Positions 21,685-33,479 of a stretch of 64,000 nucleotides of DNA are shown piece by piece. The position numbers and the translations under genes were made by a program. The notes under the pieces were generated by a model, which saw only the letters and a list, made by a program, of their open reading frames with translations, had not been told where the DNA came from and did not search any database. The DNA comes from Synaphobranchus kaupii (taxonomy: Eukaryota > Chordata > Actinopteri > Anguilliformes > Synaphobranchidae): the NCBI GenBank assembly GCA_029718625.1, contig CM056391.1, positions 24,430,141-24,494,140 of the forward strand. The letters run 5' to 3'. Position 1 is the stretch's first letter, and each line of letters opens with the position of its first letter.

Positions 21685-23712
21685 TGGCTGTGTCCGAATC
21701 AGAGCCCTATCTACTGCGCCCTGTCTCCTGCGAACAGTGCACTGGCAGAAGTGTGCTGTTTAATGTACACTGTTTAGCAGTGCGCGACAAATATCTGACA
21801 TACTACTTTCCAACCGCACTGTGGAAGTGTCGTAAGCAGGTCAGAAGACCGTGTTGCCATGTCCGCGGTTTTACAGATAAATTGTGATACTTTCAAAGTG
21901 CAGTCACAGGTAAAAATGAAACGTCGCACACACTTATTTTAAAAAGTAAAAACATGATGATTTCTATTTAAAATACGTTGGTTTCGGTTAAAAGTAGCCT
22001 ATAATTTGGGCTAGTTTTGAGTCGCCATTTGGCTGGGAATAGCTTTCTTACAAAACTCATGGTAGCAGTATTGCCCTCCCAGTATTTTGTACAAATTTAT
22101 GTTCAAGTTCATATTTTCATTAAAATGCACAAGTGAATCTTCCTTGTGTTTTTTCCCCCTCAACATTGATGCTGAAACAAGAGCAGTGATTGCCTGATTA
22201 CTATACTTGATTTGTACCGGTTAGGCTGCATCTTGTGTTTTTCATGTGTAAGCTTACTGACACCCTGATGTTTCATAGAAAAAAGAAAATATTGCAATAT
22301 TATTTTATTGACACTGCTTAATTCAATTTACTCCTCATGCCACACATGATCCACTTGTTCAACATGGCAACCACATACTGGGGTTAGCCACATAACTAGG
22401 ATAGGATAGAAGGTGGTGGACAGATAGAGAGAAGGGGTCAATCACAGTCATTGTATCATGATGCCAAAACGATAAGATCTGTAAGGTACGCCCCTATCCA
22501 CGAGACAGCCTTGGGCCCTGGAACAAGAAACCTGTTCCTCAACAGTGTTATTATGGCCAGTGGACTCACACAACACATGTAACACTTGCTGTAACTACAC
22601 TAGGGTGCTGAGGTATGCGAATACAAATTAATGTGGTCAGAATTCTAGATAGATCAAGAATGAAACAAAGGTTATTAAATCTTGATATGAATGAAGTACA
22701 TATTTAAAATGATTAAGTCATGAGGACCTGGGTTTTCATATTAATAAATGAATGGTTTATTTTTTTACATCCTGCCATGAATAGATGGCCCATCCCATGT
22801 AGGCCTATACTTTTTTTAGTTGTAATTCATAGAACTAGACACAGGTGTGAGGCTGTGAGCAATAGGTGCAGCCTTCAATGCACACTTTATTTTGAGCATC
22901 CTATTATTTGATTAATACTTAGGTTTCAAACCTCAATTAGATTTTATCACTGTCATCAAACCAAGAAAATCATAATAAATGTAATAAGTCCGTAAACATC
23001 ATAAAAGTAGAGTCATGGCTCTACCTGGTAAGAAAGCATCCATGTTTGCAATGTAGGTCGAATGCTGAATTTGCCAAAATGTTTGCAATCTTTTAACTTT
23101 TATAGGCTGTTGGAGTAATGTAGTACTATAGCTACTGGAAATATGAATGAGATTATTAAAAAGTCAGATTATATTATTGGTCATGGTCTATATCGGACCT
23201 TAACATTTTGGTCACATAAATATGGCGTAAAGCTTCGTAATAAAAAAAATGAGGCGCAGCTTCGCTGACGTTGCCTTCAAATACAACAAAAACATCACGT
23301 GATATGGCAGCGCAAGAGTGGGGCGCATGCTTGCCAGATCTTGTAAGACTTTCCAGCCAAATGGCGACTCAAAACTAGCCCAAATTATAGGCTATTTTTA
23401 ATCAAAACCAACTTAATTTAAATAGAAATCATCATGTTTTAACTTTTTAAAAGAAGTGTGCTTTGCGACTTTTCATGTTTTCCTGTGACTGCACTTTGAA
23501 AGTATCCCAATTTAGCTGTAAAACCGCGGACATGGCAAGGTGGGACGTCTTATGACCTGCTCACGACACTTCCACAGTGTGGTTGGAAAATAGTATGGTG
23601 AATATTTTCTGCGGACTGCTAAACAGTGCACATTAAACAGCACACTTCTGCCAGTGCACTGTACGCAGCAGACAGGGCGCAGTAGATAGGGCTCTGATTC
23701 AGACACAGCCCT
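21684..23712. mobile_element. Foldback DNA element with about 380-bp inverted arms
   Basis: Bases 21684-22040 read in reverse at about 23345-23712. Both ends open with GGCTGTGTC-GAATCAGAG. The interior 22070-23340 has no open frame of note, so it is non-autonomous. I see no convincing target duplication. Confidence 0.8.
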
Positions 23713-23719
23713 GTTCTAA

Positions 23720-24167
23720 TGGTGTATTCAAGTGGCCAACTCGGGAGGATCGTGCGTGATGTTTGTTGTGACGATGGTCCCGTTCGTTATGGTAAAGGTG
23801 TTCAAATGGTCAGCGGCAAAAAACATGGATGCCCGCAGAAAGCTGATGCTTGTTTGGCTGGCCGCTGATCAGAATTTTCAGTTCCAAATGTTTTAAATAG
23901 CGTATGCAAAAACAATTGAAGATGAAAACAAACGCAGAAGGTGAAAGACTACATACACCACGCAACGGGTCTCTCTAGCTCCAAATCTCTCATGTTTACA
24001 GATACTCAGCTGTTTACGCGTTTTTCGTCACCTCGGTCATCTCGGCGACCTCAGGAGGTGCCCGAGTTGAATGTCGGATTTCTGAGATCGTTGTCATTAA
24101 CTCGTCACCATCTCATCACCGGGGTATCACGAAATATTCCGACTTCCGAGATCATTTGAATACACCA
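23720..24167 (+). mobile_element. MITE with TGGTGTATTCAA ends, copy 1
   Basis: Starts TGGTGTATTCAAGTGG and ends TTTGAATACACCA. It has a near-identical neighbour at 24181 in the same orientation. Confidence 0.8.
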
Positions 24168-24180
24168 ATAAACTCTCTTA

Positions 24181-24649
24181 TGGTGTATTCAAGTGGCCAA
24201 CTTGGGAGGATGGTCCCGTTCATTACGGTAAAGGTGTTCAAATGGTCAGCGGCAAAAAAACACGGACGCCCGCATAAAGCTGATGCTTGTTTGGCTGGCC
24301 TCTGATCAGAATTTGCAGTTCCAAATGTTTTAAATAGCGTATGCAAAAACGATTGAAGATGAAAACAAACGCAGAAGGTGAAAGACTACATACACCACGC
24401 AACGGGTCTCTCTAGTTTCAGGTCTCTCCATGTTTACAGATGCTCAGCTGTTTACCTTTGACCTCTGACGCATTTTTCACCACCTCGGTCATCTCGGGGA
24501 CCTCAGGAGGTGCCCGAGTTGAATGTCGGATTTCTGAGATCGTTGTCATTAACTCATCACCATCTCATCACCCGGGTGTCACGTCCAAATACTTTTTTCT
24601 TGTCGTAAGTCGGAAAGATTCGGACTTCCGAGATCATTTGAATACACCA
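24181..24649 (+). mobile_element. MITE with TGGTGTATTCAA ends, copy 2
   Basis: Direct tandem neighbour of copy 1, separated by 13 bp. It has an extra stretch near 24455 and another near 24585 relative to copy 1. A 5' part of the same family is at 28785-29007. Confidence 0.8.
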
Positions 24650-24799
24650 TTTGTTACCCTTTAACTTGACGGAATTGTGGAGAATGTGCATGTGTGTAAT
24701 TTACGGAATTATCGACCAATAGAAACATGCTTCCGACACGCCCCCTTTGCTTTCACATTTGAGGTGGTCCTGAATGGAGAAAAGATTACAAAAAAAAAT

Positions 24800-24920
24800 C
24801 TCCCCATGTCTCCTCAGGGGCCGCAAAACCAGAAAAAATAAAAAATTTCTCCCATGTCATCTTAGGGAATGCAAAACAACGAATTCTCCCCATGTCAACT
24901 TACCAGAAAAAATTTTTTCT
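24800..24920 (-). repeat. GACATGGGGAG subterminal block, right (inverted)
   Basis: CTCCCCATGTC at 24800 and 24886 and a variant at 24849, with CCTCAGGGGCCGCAAAACC beside them, mirror the block at 21064-21190. They could be the ends of one 3.9-kb element that was later filled with other insertions. Confidence 0.65.
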
Positions 24921-24999
24921 CCCCACCCGTGTGTTGCAGTATTGGATATGTTGTCCGTTAAAGTGGACTACAAGACAAACTACAACCATTAATCCATTA

Positions 25000-25387
25000 C
25001 TTTAAAAAATAAAAATTGGAACATGTGATATATGGTCTATATCCTTCTACCACACAGGCTAATCCAGGAACATTTCGGCTCATTCTATAAATCAGATTTC
25101 AAGAAATAGTCGATAGAACAGGCTTCGGAGACTATCTGCCATAGTGAATTTACTTCCGAAACCAGACTCCGCCCACGTCTGACGTACTCACTTCAATCGG
25201 TGTTCTGTCATAGTTGAGGGGCGGGGCCAGCGAGGGGGGAAACAATGCCGCATCTCTGCTCAATCTTTCTTTCATTGTCGCTTCATTGGAAAAGTTGTGT
25301 AATGTGACATCAGCTTAACCCAACCTTTTTCAATCTGCAACCATCCCCCAGTTTAATTTGCTACAAAAGTTGTTCTCTCCCTCTCTA
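25000..25387. other. Intergenic stretch
   Basis: No gene or repeat family recognised. Confidence 0.4.
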
Positions 25388-25561
25388 CCTCAGCTGATGT
25401 GTGGTGAGCATTCTGCCACAAAATGGCTGCCGTTGCATCACCCTGGTGGGTGCTACATGTTTGTGGTGGTAGTGGCGAGTTTCCCCCTCATCATTGTAAA
25501 GTGCTTTGAGTCGCCAGTTGGTGAGAAAGGCGATATATAAATGCAAGGCATTATTATTATT
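25388..25561 (+). mobile_element. L2-like retroposon 3' end
   Basis: TGTAAAGTGCTTTGAGTCGCC...GCGATATATAAATGCAAGG followed by an ATT repeat tail is the familiar 3' end of L2-clade LINEs and the SINEs that borrow it. Confidence 0.75.
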
Positions 25562-25733
25562 ACTTGGCGTGGCTGCCATATTTCATCCTGGCATTTTGGG
25601 GATTCTCCCCTTGAAGCAAGGGAAGGGAACGACAGGAAGAAAGCATAAAATTTGGATCCGAATGCAGCCCAGGACACCAGGGAAACCCCTACCCTAATAA
25701 GTGTTATGGGACAGTCAGGACCGTGGTTTAGCG

Positions 25734-25982
25734 CAGGGGTCAATCTTATCCAGAAAGGGCCGGTATGGGTGCAGGTTTTTGTTCCAACCAAGCAGTAACA
25801 CACTTGATTCTACTAATTAAGGTCCTTAGAAAAGACAAGAAGTCACAAGAAGTCTTCGGCTGTCATTCATGCGCTTATTAAGAATTGTAGCTAAAATGTC
25901 AGATGACGTAAATATTAGGTAATTAAGGCCAGAAGTTGGCATGGAAAGCAGAAACGGATACGGCCCTCGTTGCCCACCTCTG
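25734..25982. mobile_element. Short hAT-type element
   Basis: Ends are CAGGGGTCAATCTTATCC and GTTGCCCACCTCTG. The flanks GGTTTAGC and GGCTAAGC agree at six of eight bases, allowing one offset base. Non-coding. Confidence 0.7.
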
Positions 25983-26490
25983 GGCTAAGCCCACACCTGC
26001 TTAGCTTCAGCCAGTCAGCAAGAGCAGGGTACACGGTTGTATGGCTGCTGGTAAATCACCACATCGCCATCAGGGTGAAGGGAGCAATGCATGGGCAGAG
26101 AGAGAACACAAACATCCAAACATCCAGTCCTCAACTCAACACCATATTCCCAGGAGGATTAAACAAACGCTGGTAAAACTTCAACACAAGAAGGACCAAA
26201 TTCCTCCTACTTAAAGGCTACAGTACACTGAATGGCCAGTGCAAACTTTTCTTTCCCAAGGGGTCCTCATAAGGGGTAACTTGGGAAATAAAGATTTTTT
26301 TCCTAAACCTAGATCTCCAACACGAACCCTAACCAAGCCCTCAGCACATAACGTGTGGGAATGGAACCATGGAAAATATATTGTATGGAAAAACAAATCA
26401 TGATAAATATCCTTTCTGGGAACAGAATCTTGCTAAAAATGCTTAGTTAAAATTGGATCATGGTGACTCATGGTAAATTACATTGAACTA

Positions 26491-26570
26491 ATTAGCTTCA
26501 TTTAGCAGATACTCTTATTCAGTGACTAACAATTGGGGAAAATAAGTGCATTGCCCTGATTTATATGCGT
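26491..26570 (-). mobile_element. SINE fragment
   Basis: CATTTAGCAGATACTCTTATTCAG is a diverged version of the block at 43026-43055 in the tRNA-derived SINE. Confidence 0.5.
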
Positions 26571-26616
26571 TATAGTAGCCGACTTGGCAAACAGCATTCC
26601 CTGACTGGTGTATATA

Positions 26617-26945
26617 CAGTGCCTTGCGAAAGGTTTCAGACCCCTTGAAAATGATCAGATTGTTCTGGATTAGTACAAATGATACTTGCACATATGTTTC
26701 TTATCATATTTTTATTGTAAACTAATAACAGTAAATTTTTCAAAGCAAAAATTAGTTATTTGTCAGCAGAAATTTTAAAGAAAATGAAAACTGAAATAGA
26801 CTGCTTGCGTAAGTAATCAACAACCTCAAACAAATATTTGGTAGAGGTACCTTTTACTGCAATCACAGTTTTAAGTCTTTTGAGGTAATCTGTCATCTTT
26901 GCACATCGTTTGGGAGTTATTTCTGCACATTCTTCGAAATTTCAA
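26617..26945. mobile_element. Tc1/mariner end fragment
   Basis: Starts CAGTGCCTTGCGAAAGG after a TA and continues through the conserved subterminal TTACTGCAATCACAG and TTTTAAGTCTTTTGAGG type sequence. The transposase and the other end are missing. Confidence 0.75.
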
Positions 26946-27109
26946 TGTATCATTTTTAATTTTGTAGGCTAATTGAAATTGTGTGTGCATGTTTTTGCAG
27001 TCAAGTTGATTCAGGCAGTACAATTTTAAAGCATTGGCTTACATATAACTAAACTGTAAGTAGGCCGAACTGTTTATTTATCTTGACAACGGCGACATTG
27101 TTTGTTATG

Positions 27110-28075
27110 AACTGATTATTGTAAGTTAGCGAACGTTTCTACGGAACGGAATTCAAGAATAAGTAAAAAACATGTTCTTTTGATATTTTGTACTGTGAAG
27201 TCACTACGATGTCACAAACGTAGCCTACAGGATATATTTAAACTCAATATAATTGCGACCAATTCTACTTGTTAGGAACAAGACACATGCGATCAATTAC
27301 AAAAATGCACTTTATGTGTTCATTGTTGTGCTGTTGTCCGGTAAGTGTATGATCTATTAGGCCTACTTGTAAATATCTGTGTTATTTATTATTTTCGTTA
27401 GTAGGCTATAAAGTATAATATCAAGTTGATTTCCTGAATTATTCTTTTACACACAATAAATCTGGGCCTGCCACTTTCTCTGGGAGATATTGGTTTCGCC
27501 TAGAGTGAGTTTTAACGAGATAAATAAATAACAAAAATTGCAATACCAGAGCAAGTAGGGTATTTTATAGTAAGACAGTCTGGGTCTGGCTACTTTGACT
27601 GGCTATAGGCCTACTCTACCATCTTTAATCTAATTCCGAATGTTTTGAAACAACACAGTAGCGTTCTACGGCAGCTAATTTAGTTAATGTTAATGTCAAA
27701 TACAATCCCCTTTAATGAGTTTGAACGCAACTATTTGGTTATCAGTTTTAGCTATATACCGTAGAAACTACATAGAAACAAACAAGCTAGTAGTAATTCG
27801 GTAACTAAGCGTATTAATGGTAGCCTACTTGTTTGTTTACACGCTGGTATCCGAAGGTAGCGAACATTTCTAGGCAACACAGTGCAAAAATTACATGTCA
27901 CAGTGAAATAACAATCATTGGAATTTTGGTATTTTTACTTAACAATGATGTCACAGACTTAGCCTACAAGTATACACTGAGAATTTTGCTACCAATTCAT
28001 TTGATCACAAATACTGAAAAAGAGCACTGCAATCAATTAAGTATTCATTGTTGTGCTGTTGTCCGGTAAGTGCTT
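27110..28075 (+). repeat. Diverged direct duplication
   Basis: Bases about 27110-27350 and 27800-28075 share TAGCGAACGTTTCTA-like, GATGTCACAAACGTAGCC-like and GTTGTGCTGTTGTCCGG blocks in the same order. Both end with a GTAAGTG word that could be a splice donor. No open frame supports a gene. Confidence 0.65.
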
Positions 28076-28784
28076 AATCTTAATTTAGTATAAATTGATC
28101 TCTTGATCCTCTTCCTCGCTTGATATTTGGATTAGAGAGACAATTTTGGTATCATTAGAAAGCTTACATCCTCCTTCAGGTTGTATATATGCCCAACATG
28201 TTACATATTTAGTGTGGATTCTATGCAAACTTTGCTACATGCGGCCCCAAGTCCGGTATGTTATACTAGCTACGCTAGCTATTTTTAGTTCCTGAGCATT
28301 TCACAGTAGCCTACGCTACCAAATTCGGTCAACCATGGATGCAGAATGCCAGTGTGATCCAATCCAAGGGGGAGGCGGGGTGACGGCGCGGTTTTTTCAA
28401 AACAGATTTTATGTCTGACTTGAGATGTGTTTTTATTATAGTTATTGGCATTACTTTGAATAGATATTTGAGGGATATGTAGTGGATACATCCCTCTGTG
28501 ATAATTTATAGTTATTTTAACTACTTTTCAGCCCATTTACAATCCATTTAACTAATCCAAGTCCTGATATTCGGGAAAAAACATTGTAACAACGCATGTT
28601 TCGGCTGTGCCTACTTTGAAAACGTAACCTACTAACGTCAGAAATACTCTCAACGTGAAACATCACCGGAGGACACCAAAACTAAAAAAACTTTTGCTCC
28701 ATAGCATTATGGTGTGTAGCCTAATGAATGATCAATACCTTAGTTGTGGGTTTTAGCCTGTTCAAATTAAACTGACGTTACTTA

Positions 28785-29007
28785 TGGTGTATTCAAGTGG
28801 CCAACTCGGGAGGATTGTGCGTGACGTTTGCTGTGACGATGTCCCGTTCGTTGCGATAGAGGTGTTCAAATTCTCAGCGGCAAAAAAACATGGACGCATA
28901 AAGCTGAAGCTTGTTTGGCTGGCCTCTGAGCAGCATTTGCAGTTCCAAAGGTTTCACAGGGCGTATTCGAAAACGATTGAAGATGACAACGAACGCAAAA
29001 GGTGAAT
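28785..29007 (+). mobile_element. MITE with TGGTGTATTCAA end, 5' part
   Basis: Same start as the tandem pair at 23720 and 24181. It is cut off where the TTCTA tail of a retroposon begins. A short frame here ends KTIEDDNERKR. Confidence 0.7.
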
Positions 29008-29485
29008 AGAATAGACTAGAATAATAGACTTTTATTTTCCCGCAAGGGAACTTCAGTTGTAGCCCCAGCAACAACAAAAGGGGGCAGACCCACAACACAC
29101 AAACAAACATATAAAATCAAGACATTCAATAGAATCATTGCATTAATCAAGTGAATTAAAGTGGAATACAGCCATGCTGCCATGATTAAAAATAGCACCC
29201 GCTGTCCCGAGATGTTCAGTGGCATTAAGCAGTCCAACACACAAACTGTGCCTCCACGACTTTCCTCCATACACGCAGTGTATATTATATTGACTAGACA
29301 ATTCGTCAATATTATAAAAACGAGCAGCAGGAGTGCCCTGAAAAATCTCCAGCCCGCTTCCCTGTCCCACAACAGCCACACAGCGCATGGAAAAAAAACA
29401 AAATACAAAAGCCAAACACAATAAAATACATTAAAATTAACAAACGAACAAACACGAGAGACAGCTGGACTACATGTCGCCATTA
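29008..29485 (-). mobile_element. Retroposon with TTCTA-type tail, copy 2
   Basis: On the minus strand it ends in CTGGGGCTACAACTGAAG, then TTCCC, GGGAAAATAA and a TTCTA-like tail at 29008-29037. The tail and lack of terminal repeats suggest a non-LTR retroposon. It is inserted in the MITE at 28785. Confidence 0.7.
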
Positions 29486-30181
29486 CAGCGCCACATGAGA
29501 TCAACCAGACAACAATCATTGGTCTAAAATGCGCCGTGGCATTTCGGGAACTATTTTTATACAGTCTATGCTTGGGATAGGGAGACACGCCGTATTTTTG
29601 AGTGGAAGTCGATGGAGAACATCCCTTAGTAGCCGACCGTGAACAAGCTGTTGTTTTGAGGACGCAGTTCGTAACAATAAATTGACTGCCTTGTCGCTCA
29701 TCTTCAACATGTTATATTCATTTTGGAGCGAGCTATGATGTGTCTACTACGGAAAAAAAATACTTGTGAGATGAGACAGCAGGGGATGTTACAGCTACAC
29801 TACAGGCCCAGCGTCTCGGAGCAAGCAGCCAAACTGTGGGTTAAGTATCTGAAATCAATTGCTCCATACCTGTATAACCTTATTAATTTCGATATTAATT
29901 TAGCTATTCCACCCCCTCCTGTACGCAATCGCCGTACTCCCCCTGTCATGAACGTTACCATTGCTTAGCAATGCTGGGTTAGCTAGCTAGCAAGCTAATG
30001 ATAGCTCTCGGCAAGTCGTTTTAACATTTAGCTAGCATGCAAATGATAGCTACCGTGATTGCCTAGCTAAGGTTACTAGCCAGCTTCTCCAACTAGCTAG
30101 GTCCTAAGAGTAGCTAACGTTAGTTTAACTAGAACAGACGGCAGCTAGCCATAGACTGTAACTGGTGGGTATTAAAAAATT
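29486..30181. other. Intergenic stretch with GCTAGC-rich sequence
   Basis: Contains an inverted CATAGACTGTATAAAAATA motif near 29548 and an 81-codon open frame (29723-29968) with no recognisable motif. The rest is GCTAGC and TAACGTTA repeats. Confidence 0.4.
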
Positions 30182-30185
30182 TTAA

Positions 30186-30888
30186 AGGAGAAGTTTGGTA
30201 TTTAGCATGTTGAGCCCTGTTAAAAGGTTATTTACGTCATATACAATACTCCATATCAACATTTTGAGATATATTATTTAGAAAATCCTCCAAAAAACAC
30301 CATAAACTCTCGTTTTCAAAGACGGGAAAATCACCGAGTGGTCACTGGTGTCCGTTGATGTGCTGACACAAAAAACGTTGCAAAGTATCCTTCATATCGG
30401 GTTTTATTTATCACTTTATTAAATCCATTGACTTGTATAGATACCAACGGAGGTTTAGATATACATCAGCAGCCGGAAACCGGAAATACTTCTGAATTGT
30501 TTTGGAAAGTTTGTTGTTTTCTGTTGCTCACTAGCGGTCTTGTGTGCTCGCAGTGAAGGAATCAGTCGCATAAACGTACACTAATTTGGCAAAATGGATC
30601 CTTTTGAAGAGTTCATACTAGCTGCAAAGCAAACCCCGACCTGGTTACCCGGAAGCGGCTCTTCTTCTTCTACGGTAGAATTCAAACTCTGCCAAGACGT
30701 GCCAAAATTTCAAGCGGAAGTTTACAAACGTATGGCTGTACGGCGACTGAAAATAGTTCTATAAATCTTTAAACTGTAAGTAAATCTTCAAGACTGCAAA
30801 GTTTGTCAAAATGTTGATATATGTACCGTTGTATATGATCGAATAACCTTTTAACAGGGCTTATAATGCTAAATACCGAACTTCTCCT
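30186..30888. mobile_element. piggyBac-like MITE with TTAA flanks
   Basis: Inverted ends AGGAGAAGTTTGGTATTTAG and its mirror at 30866-30888 extend, with small mismatches, for about 50 bp. TTAA sits directly outside both ends (30182-30185 and 30889-30892), as in piggyBac insertions. A 57-codon frame starting ATGGATCC at 30595 is the only open frame. Confidence 0.75.
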
Positions 30889-30892
30889 TTAA

Positions 30893-31506
30893 TAAGAGGA
30901 CAGGTTCGGGTGGGTATTATTTACAATAGCCTATTAGGCTAAGTTATTTGGTTGTTTAGGCCTATATACGGTCTATGGAATGAGCAAAACCTAACCGGAC
31001 ATTTCTACGCTTGGATAATTTTTTTTTGGTTCCAAAAATTAAGAAAATATGCGGGGAATAGAGCCAACATGTTAGTGGTATGGCTGTACTGACTCAATAT
31101 GGGGATGTTTGAAATAAAACCAATAATTTATCAGAAAAGAAAAGAATACGGAGTTTGCGTTTGTAGGCTAAATGTTTGCAATGTTTGTGATTAGGTTACA
31201 AGATGCAGATGAAAGTTAATGCCAGCTACGATGTAATGTAGGCTACTATGCTTTAGCTAGCGTGTAAACCCACTAACTTACAATGCCAATGCTGGAACAG
31301 TTTTCAGAACAGGGTTTCATGCTGTGGAAAACCGTGACAGACTGCTCTGTCACAGTCAAGCTAATTAGTGGTTAGCCAAAAAGACGGTGGTGGTTTGCTC
31401 ATTTAAGACTATGGGGACAGCTTGCTACCTTTCTAGCTGCGCTAGGGACATCTATAATAAAAGTAGTCTTATCAAAATAGCATATGTGATTGTTTGACCA
31501 TCAATA
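30893..31506. other. Intergenic stretch
   Basis: No gene or repeat recognised. Confidence 0.4.
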
Positions 31507-31508
31507 TA

Positions 31509-32045
31509 CACTGCCTGGCCAAAAAAAAAGTTGCCATCGCAGCCGTCATGCATAGTGCCCAGTGTACAAGCAGGTCTGGAGGCAGTGTTATGATCTGGGG
31601 TTGCTTCAATTGGTCAGGTCTAGGCTCAGCAATGTTATGCAGCAGTAAAATGAAGTCAGCTGAGTACCTGAATGTACTGAATAACCAGGTTATCCCATCA
31701 ATGGGCATATTCCAGGATGACAATGCCAAGACTCATCGGGCTCAAATTGTGAAAGAGTGGTTCAGGGAGCATGAGGAATCATTTTCACACATGAATTGGC
31801 CACCAGAGTCCTGACCGTAACCCCATTGAAAGTCTTTTGGATGTGCTGGAGAAGACTTTACGGAGTGGTTCGACTCTCCCGTCGTCAATACAAGATGTCG
31901 CCCAAAAATGAATGCAACTCCGGACGGAAATAAATGTTGTGATGTTGCATAAGGTTGTCGAAACAATGTCATGACAAATGCGCCCCGTAATCAAAGCTAA
32001 AGGCAGTCCAATGAAATATTAGAGTGTTTTTTTGGCCAGGCAGTG
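31509..32045 (+). mobile_element. Deleted Tc1-like transposon
   Basis: Ends CACTGCCTGGCCAAAAAAA and its mirror, with TA on both sides. Inside, 31560-31814 reads [19 protein letters not shown] and [20 protein letters not shown], the second and third parts of a Tc1 DDE transposase. The N-terminal DNA-binding part is deleted and the frame stops at 31814. A second member in reverse is at 44191-44717. Confidence 0.85.
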
Positions 32046-32159
32046 TAGCTCATGGCAATAGAGTTACCCTATGTTCGTCCGTGTGTGCTGATGCAGTGCG
32101 TCAAGCTTGGCTACCGAGCTCAGCTGGTATGCTATCTAGCTATCAAATTAGCTGATGTT

Positions 32160-32576
32160 AGCTGAATATAAATTGAAGATAACTGAATGAACGTTAATTG
32201 TGACGAATACCACATATTCAATGCGAATAAATGACACAGTAAAATCGAGGATGAAAATTAAATGTTATATTATAAAACATTAGCAACTTAAGGAAGTTTA
32301 CCACAAGTTTGTTTTTCAAAATGGGTTTGCTCCGGTCATGGGCTTCTCAACCCCGAACTGTCAGTCATACTGTGCCTAGACCATGAAGACCATATCCAGT
32401 TGACCCTGCTCCCGACAACGTCACTTCGGCTCCACGAAGCAGACGCAATTTGTTCAAACCAGCGGCGAAAAAGTCTTCCAGAGACTCAAATCGGTTTTTA
32501 TGTTGCTGTGGGAAGGCAATGGGTGACTTCACAGTGACTTTGTCCATATTTTTATACAGTCTACCGTTTACCATTT
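32160..32576 (-). repeat. Dispersed repeat with CATAGACTGTATAAAAAT end, copy 2
   Basis: Reverse-orientation counterpart of 4604-5060, from AACTGAATAAACG-like sequence at its far end to TTTTTATACAGTCTA near 32560. Confidence 0.65.
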
Positions 32577-33133
32577 GAATCACGATAACAAACTAGGCTA
32601 CTTACAAATACGACCACCATTGCATTTGTTCAAGCACTTCACAGTTGAAATGTACCACTTTCAGAAACACAACCTCGATAGCTATTTCACAATATCATAT
32701 CGACAATATGACAATTTCATAAACATTGAAAAATTGAATATGTGACAATGGCATTATGCAAATCTACAATACAATCATGGTTATTTACATTATGCACGTT
32801 CTGATAACAAATGTGTGTGAATTGTGAAAACTTGCTAATACTGATTTAATGAAAGGAATAGTCATGTAAATTGGTACTCAGCTCTGACGTACAGCCTATA
32901 GAATCAGTTAAACATGAAAATAAGACCACTTGCCATTGTTTCTTAAGAAATTAAATATATTAATTTATATCTATTTTTCTTTCTTAAATATATTCAGCCT
33001 CATTCCCTGGCAACTCTCCTCACGGCGCTCAGCTGAAAAGTCAGATGGTTGTTAGGCCATGTTTGAATAAGATGGTTTATGGGGCTAAAGGGTCATGGGG
33101 AAGGGGTTTTGGGAGGGTCAGGGAAACAATATA
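32577..33133. other. Intergenic stretch
   Basis: No gene recognised. Confidence 0.4.
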
Positions 33134-33470
33134 CAAACCCCAATTCCAAAAAAGGTGGGACAGTATGTAAAATGCACCTAAAAGCAGAAAGCAGTGATTT
33201 GTAAATTCTCTTTTACATACATTTAATTGAAAACAGTACAAAGAAAATATATTTAATGTTTTACCTTATCAACTTTATTGATTTTAGTAAATATACGCTA
33301 ATTCTGAATTTGATGCCTGCAAAACATTCCAGAAAAGTTGGGACTGGGGCAAAAAAAAGACTGGGAAGTTAAAAAAAACACCTGTTTGGAACATTACACA
33401 GGTAAACAGGTGATGCTATAATGACCGGATATAAAAGCATATCAAAAGACTCTTGATATGTTAGGTTCAG
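33134..33470 (+). mobile_element. Truncated Tc1/mariner-type element abutting the minisatellite
   Basis: Starts CAAACCCCAATTCCAAAAAA after a TA, followed by the GTGGGACAGTATG and AAAAGTTGGGACTGGGGC blocks of a family common in fish. The far end is missing, and minisatellite units begin within about 10 bp of its last recognisable base. Confidence 0.7.
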
Positions 33471-33479
33471 GTACTATAT

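Noticed and set aside
21492..21887. 131-codon open frame
   Set aside because: It spans the junction between a retroposon and the foldback arm, so it is a chance frame.
29016..29588. 190-codon minus-strand frame with membrane-like stretches
   Set aside because: It coincides with a retroposon copy whose relatives at 21236 and 53470 do not share the frame.
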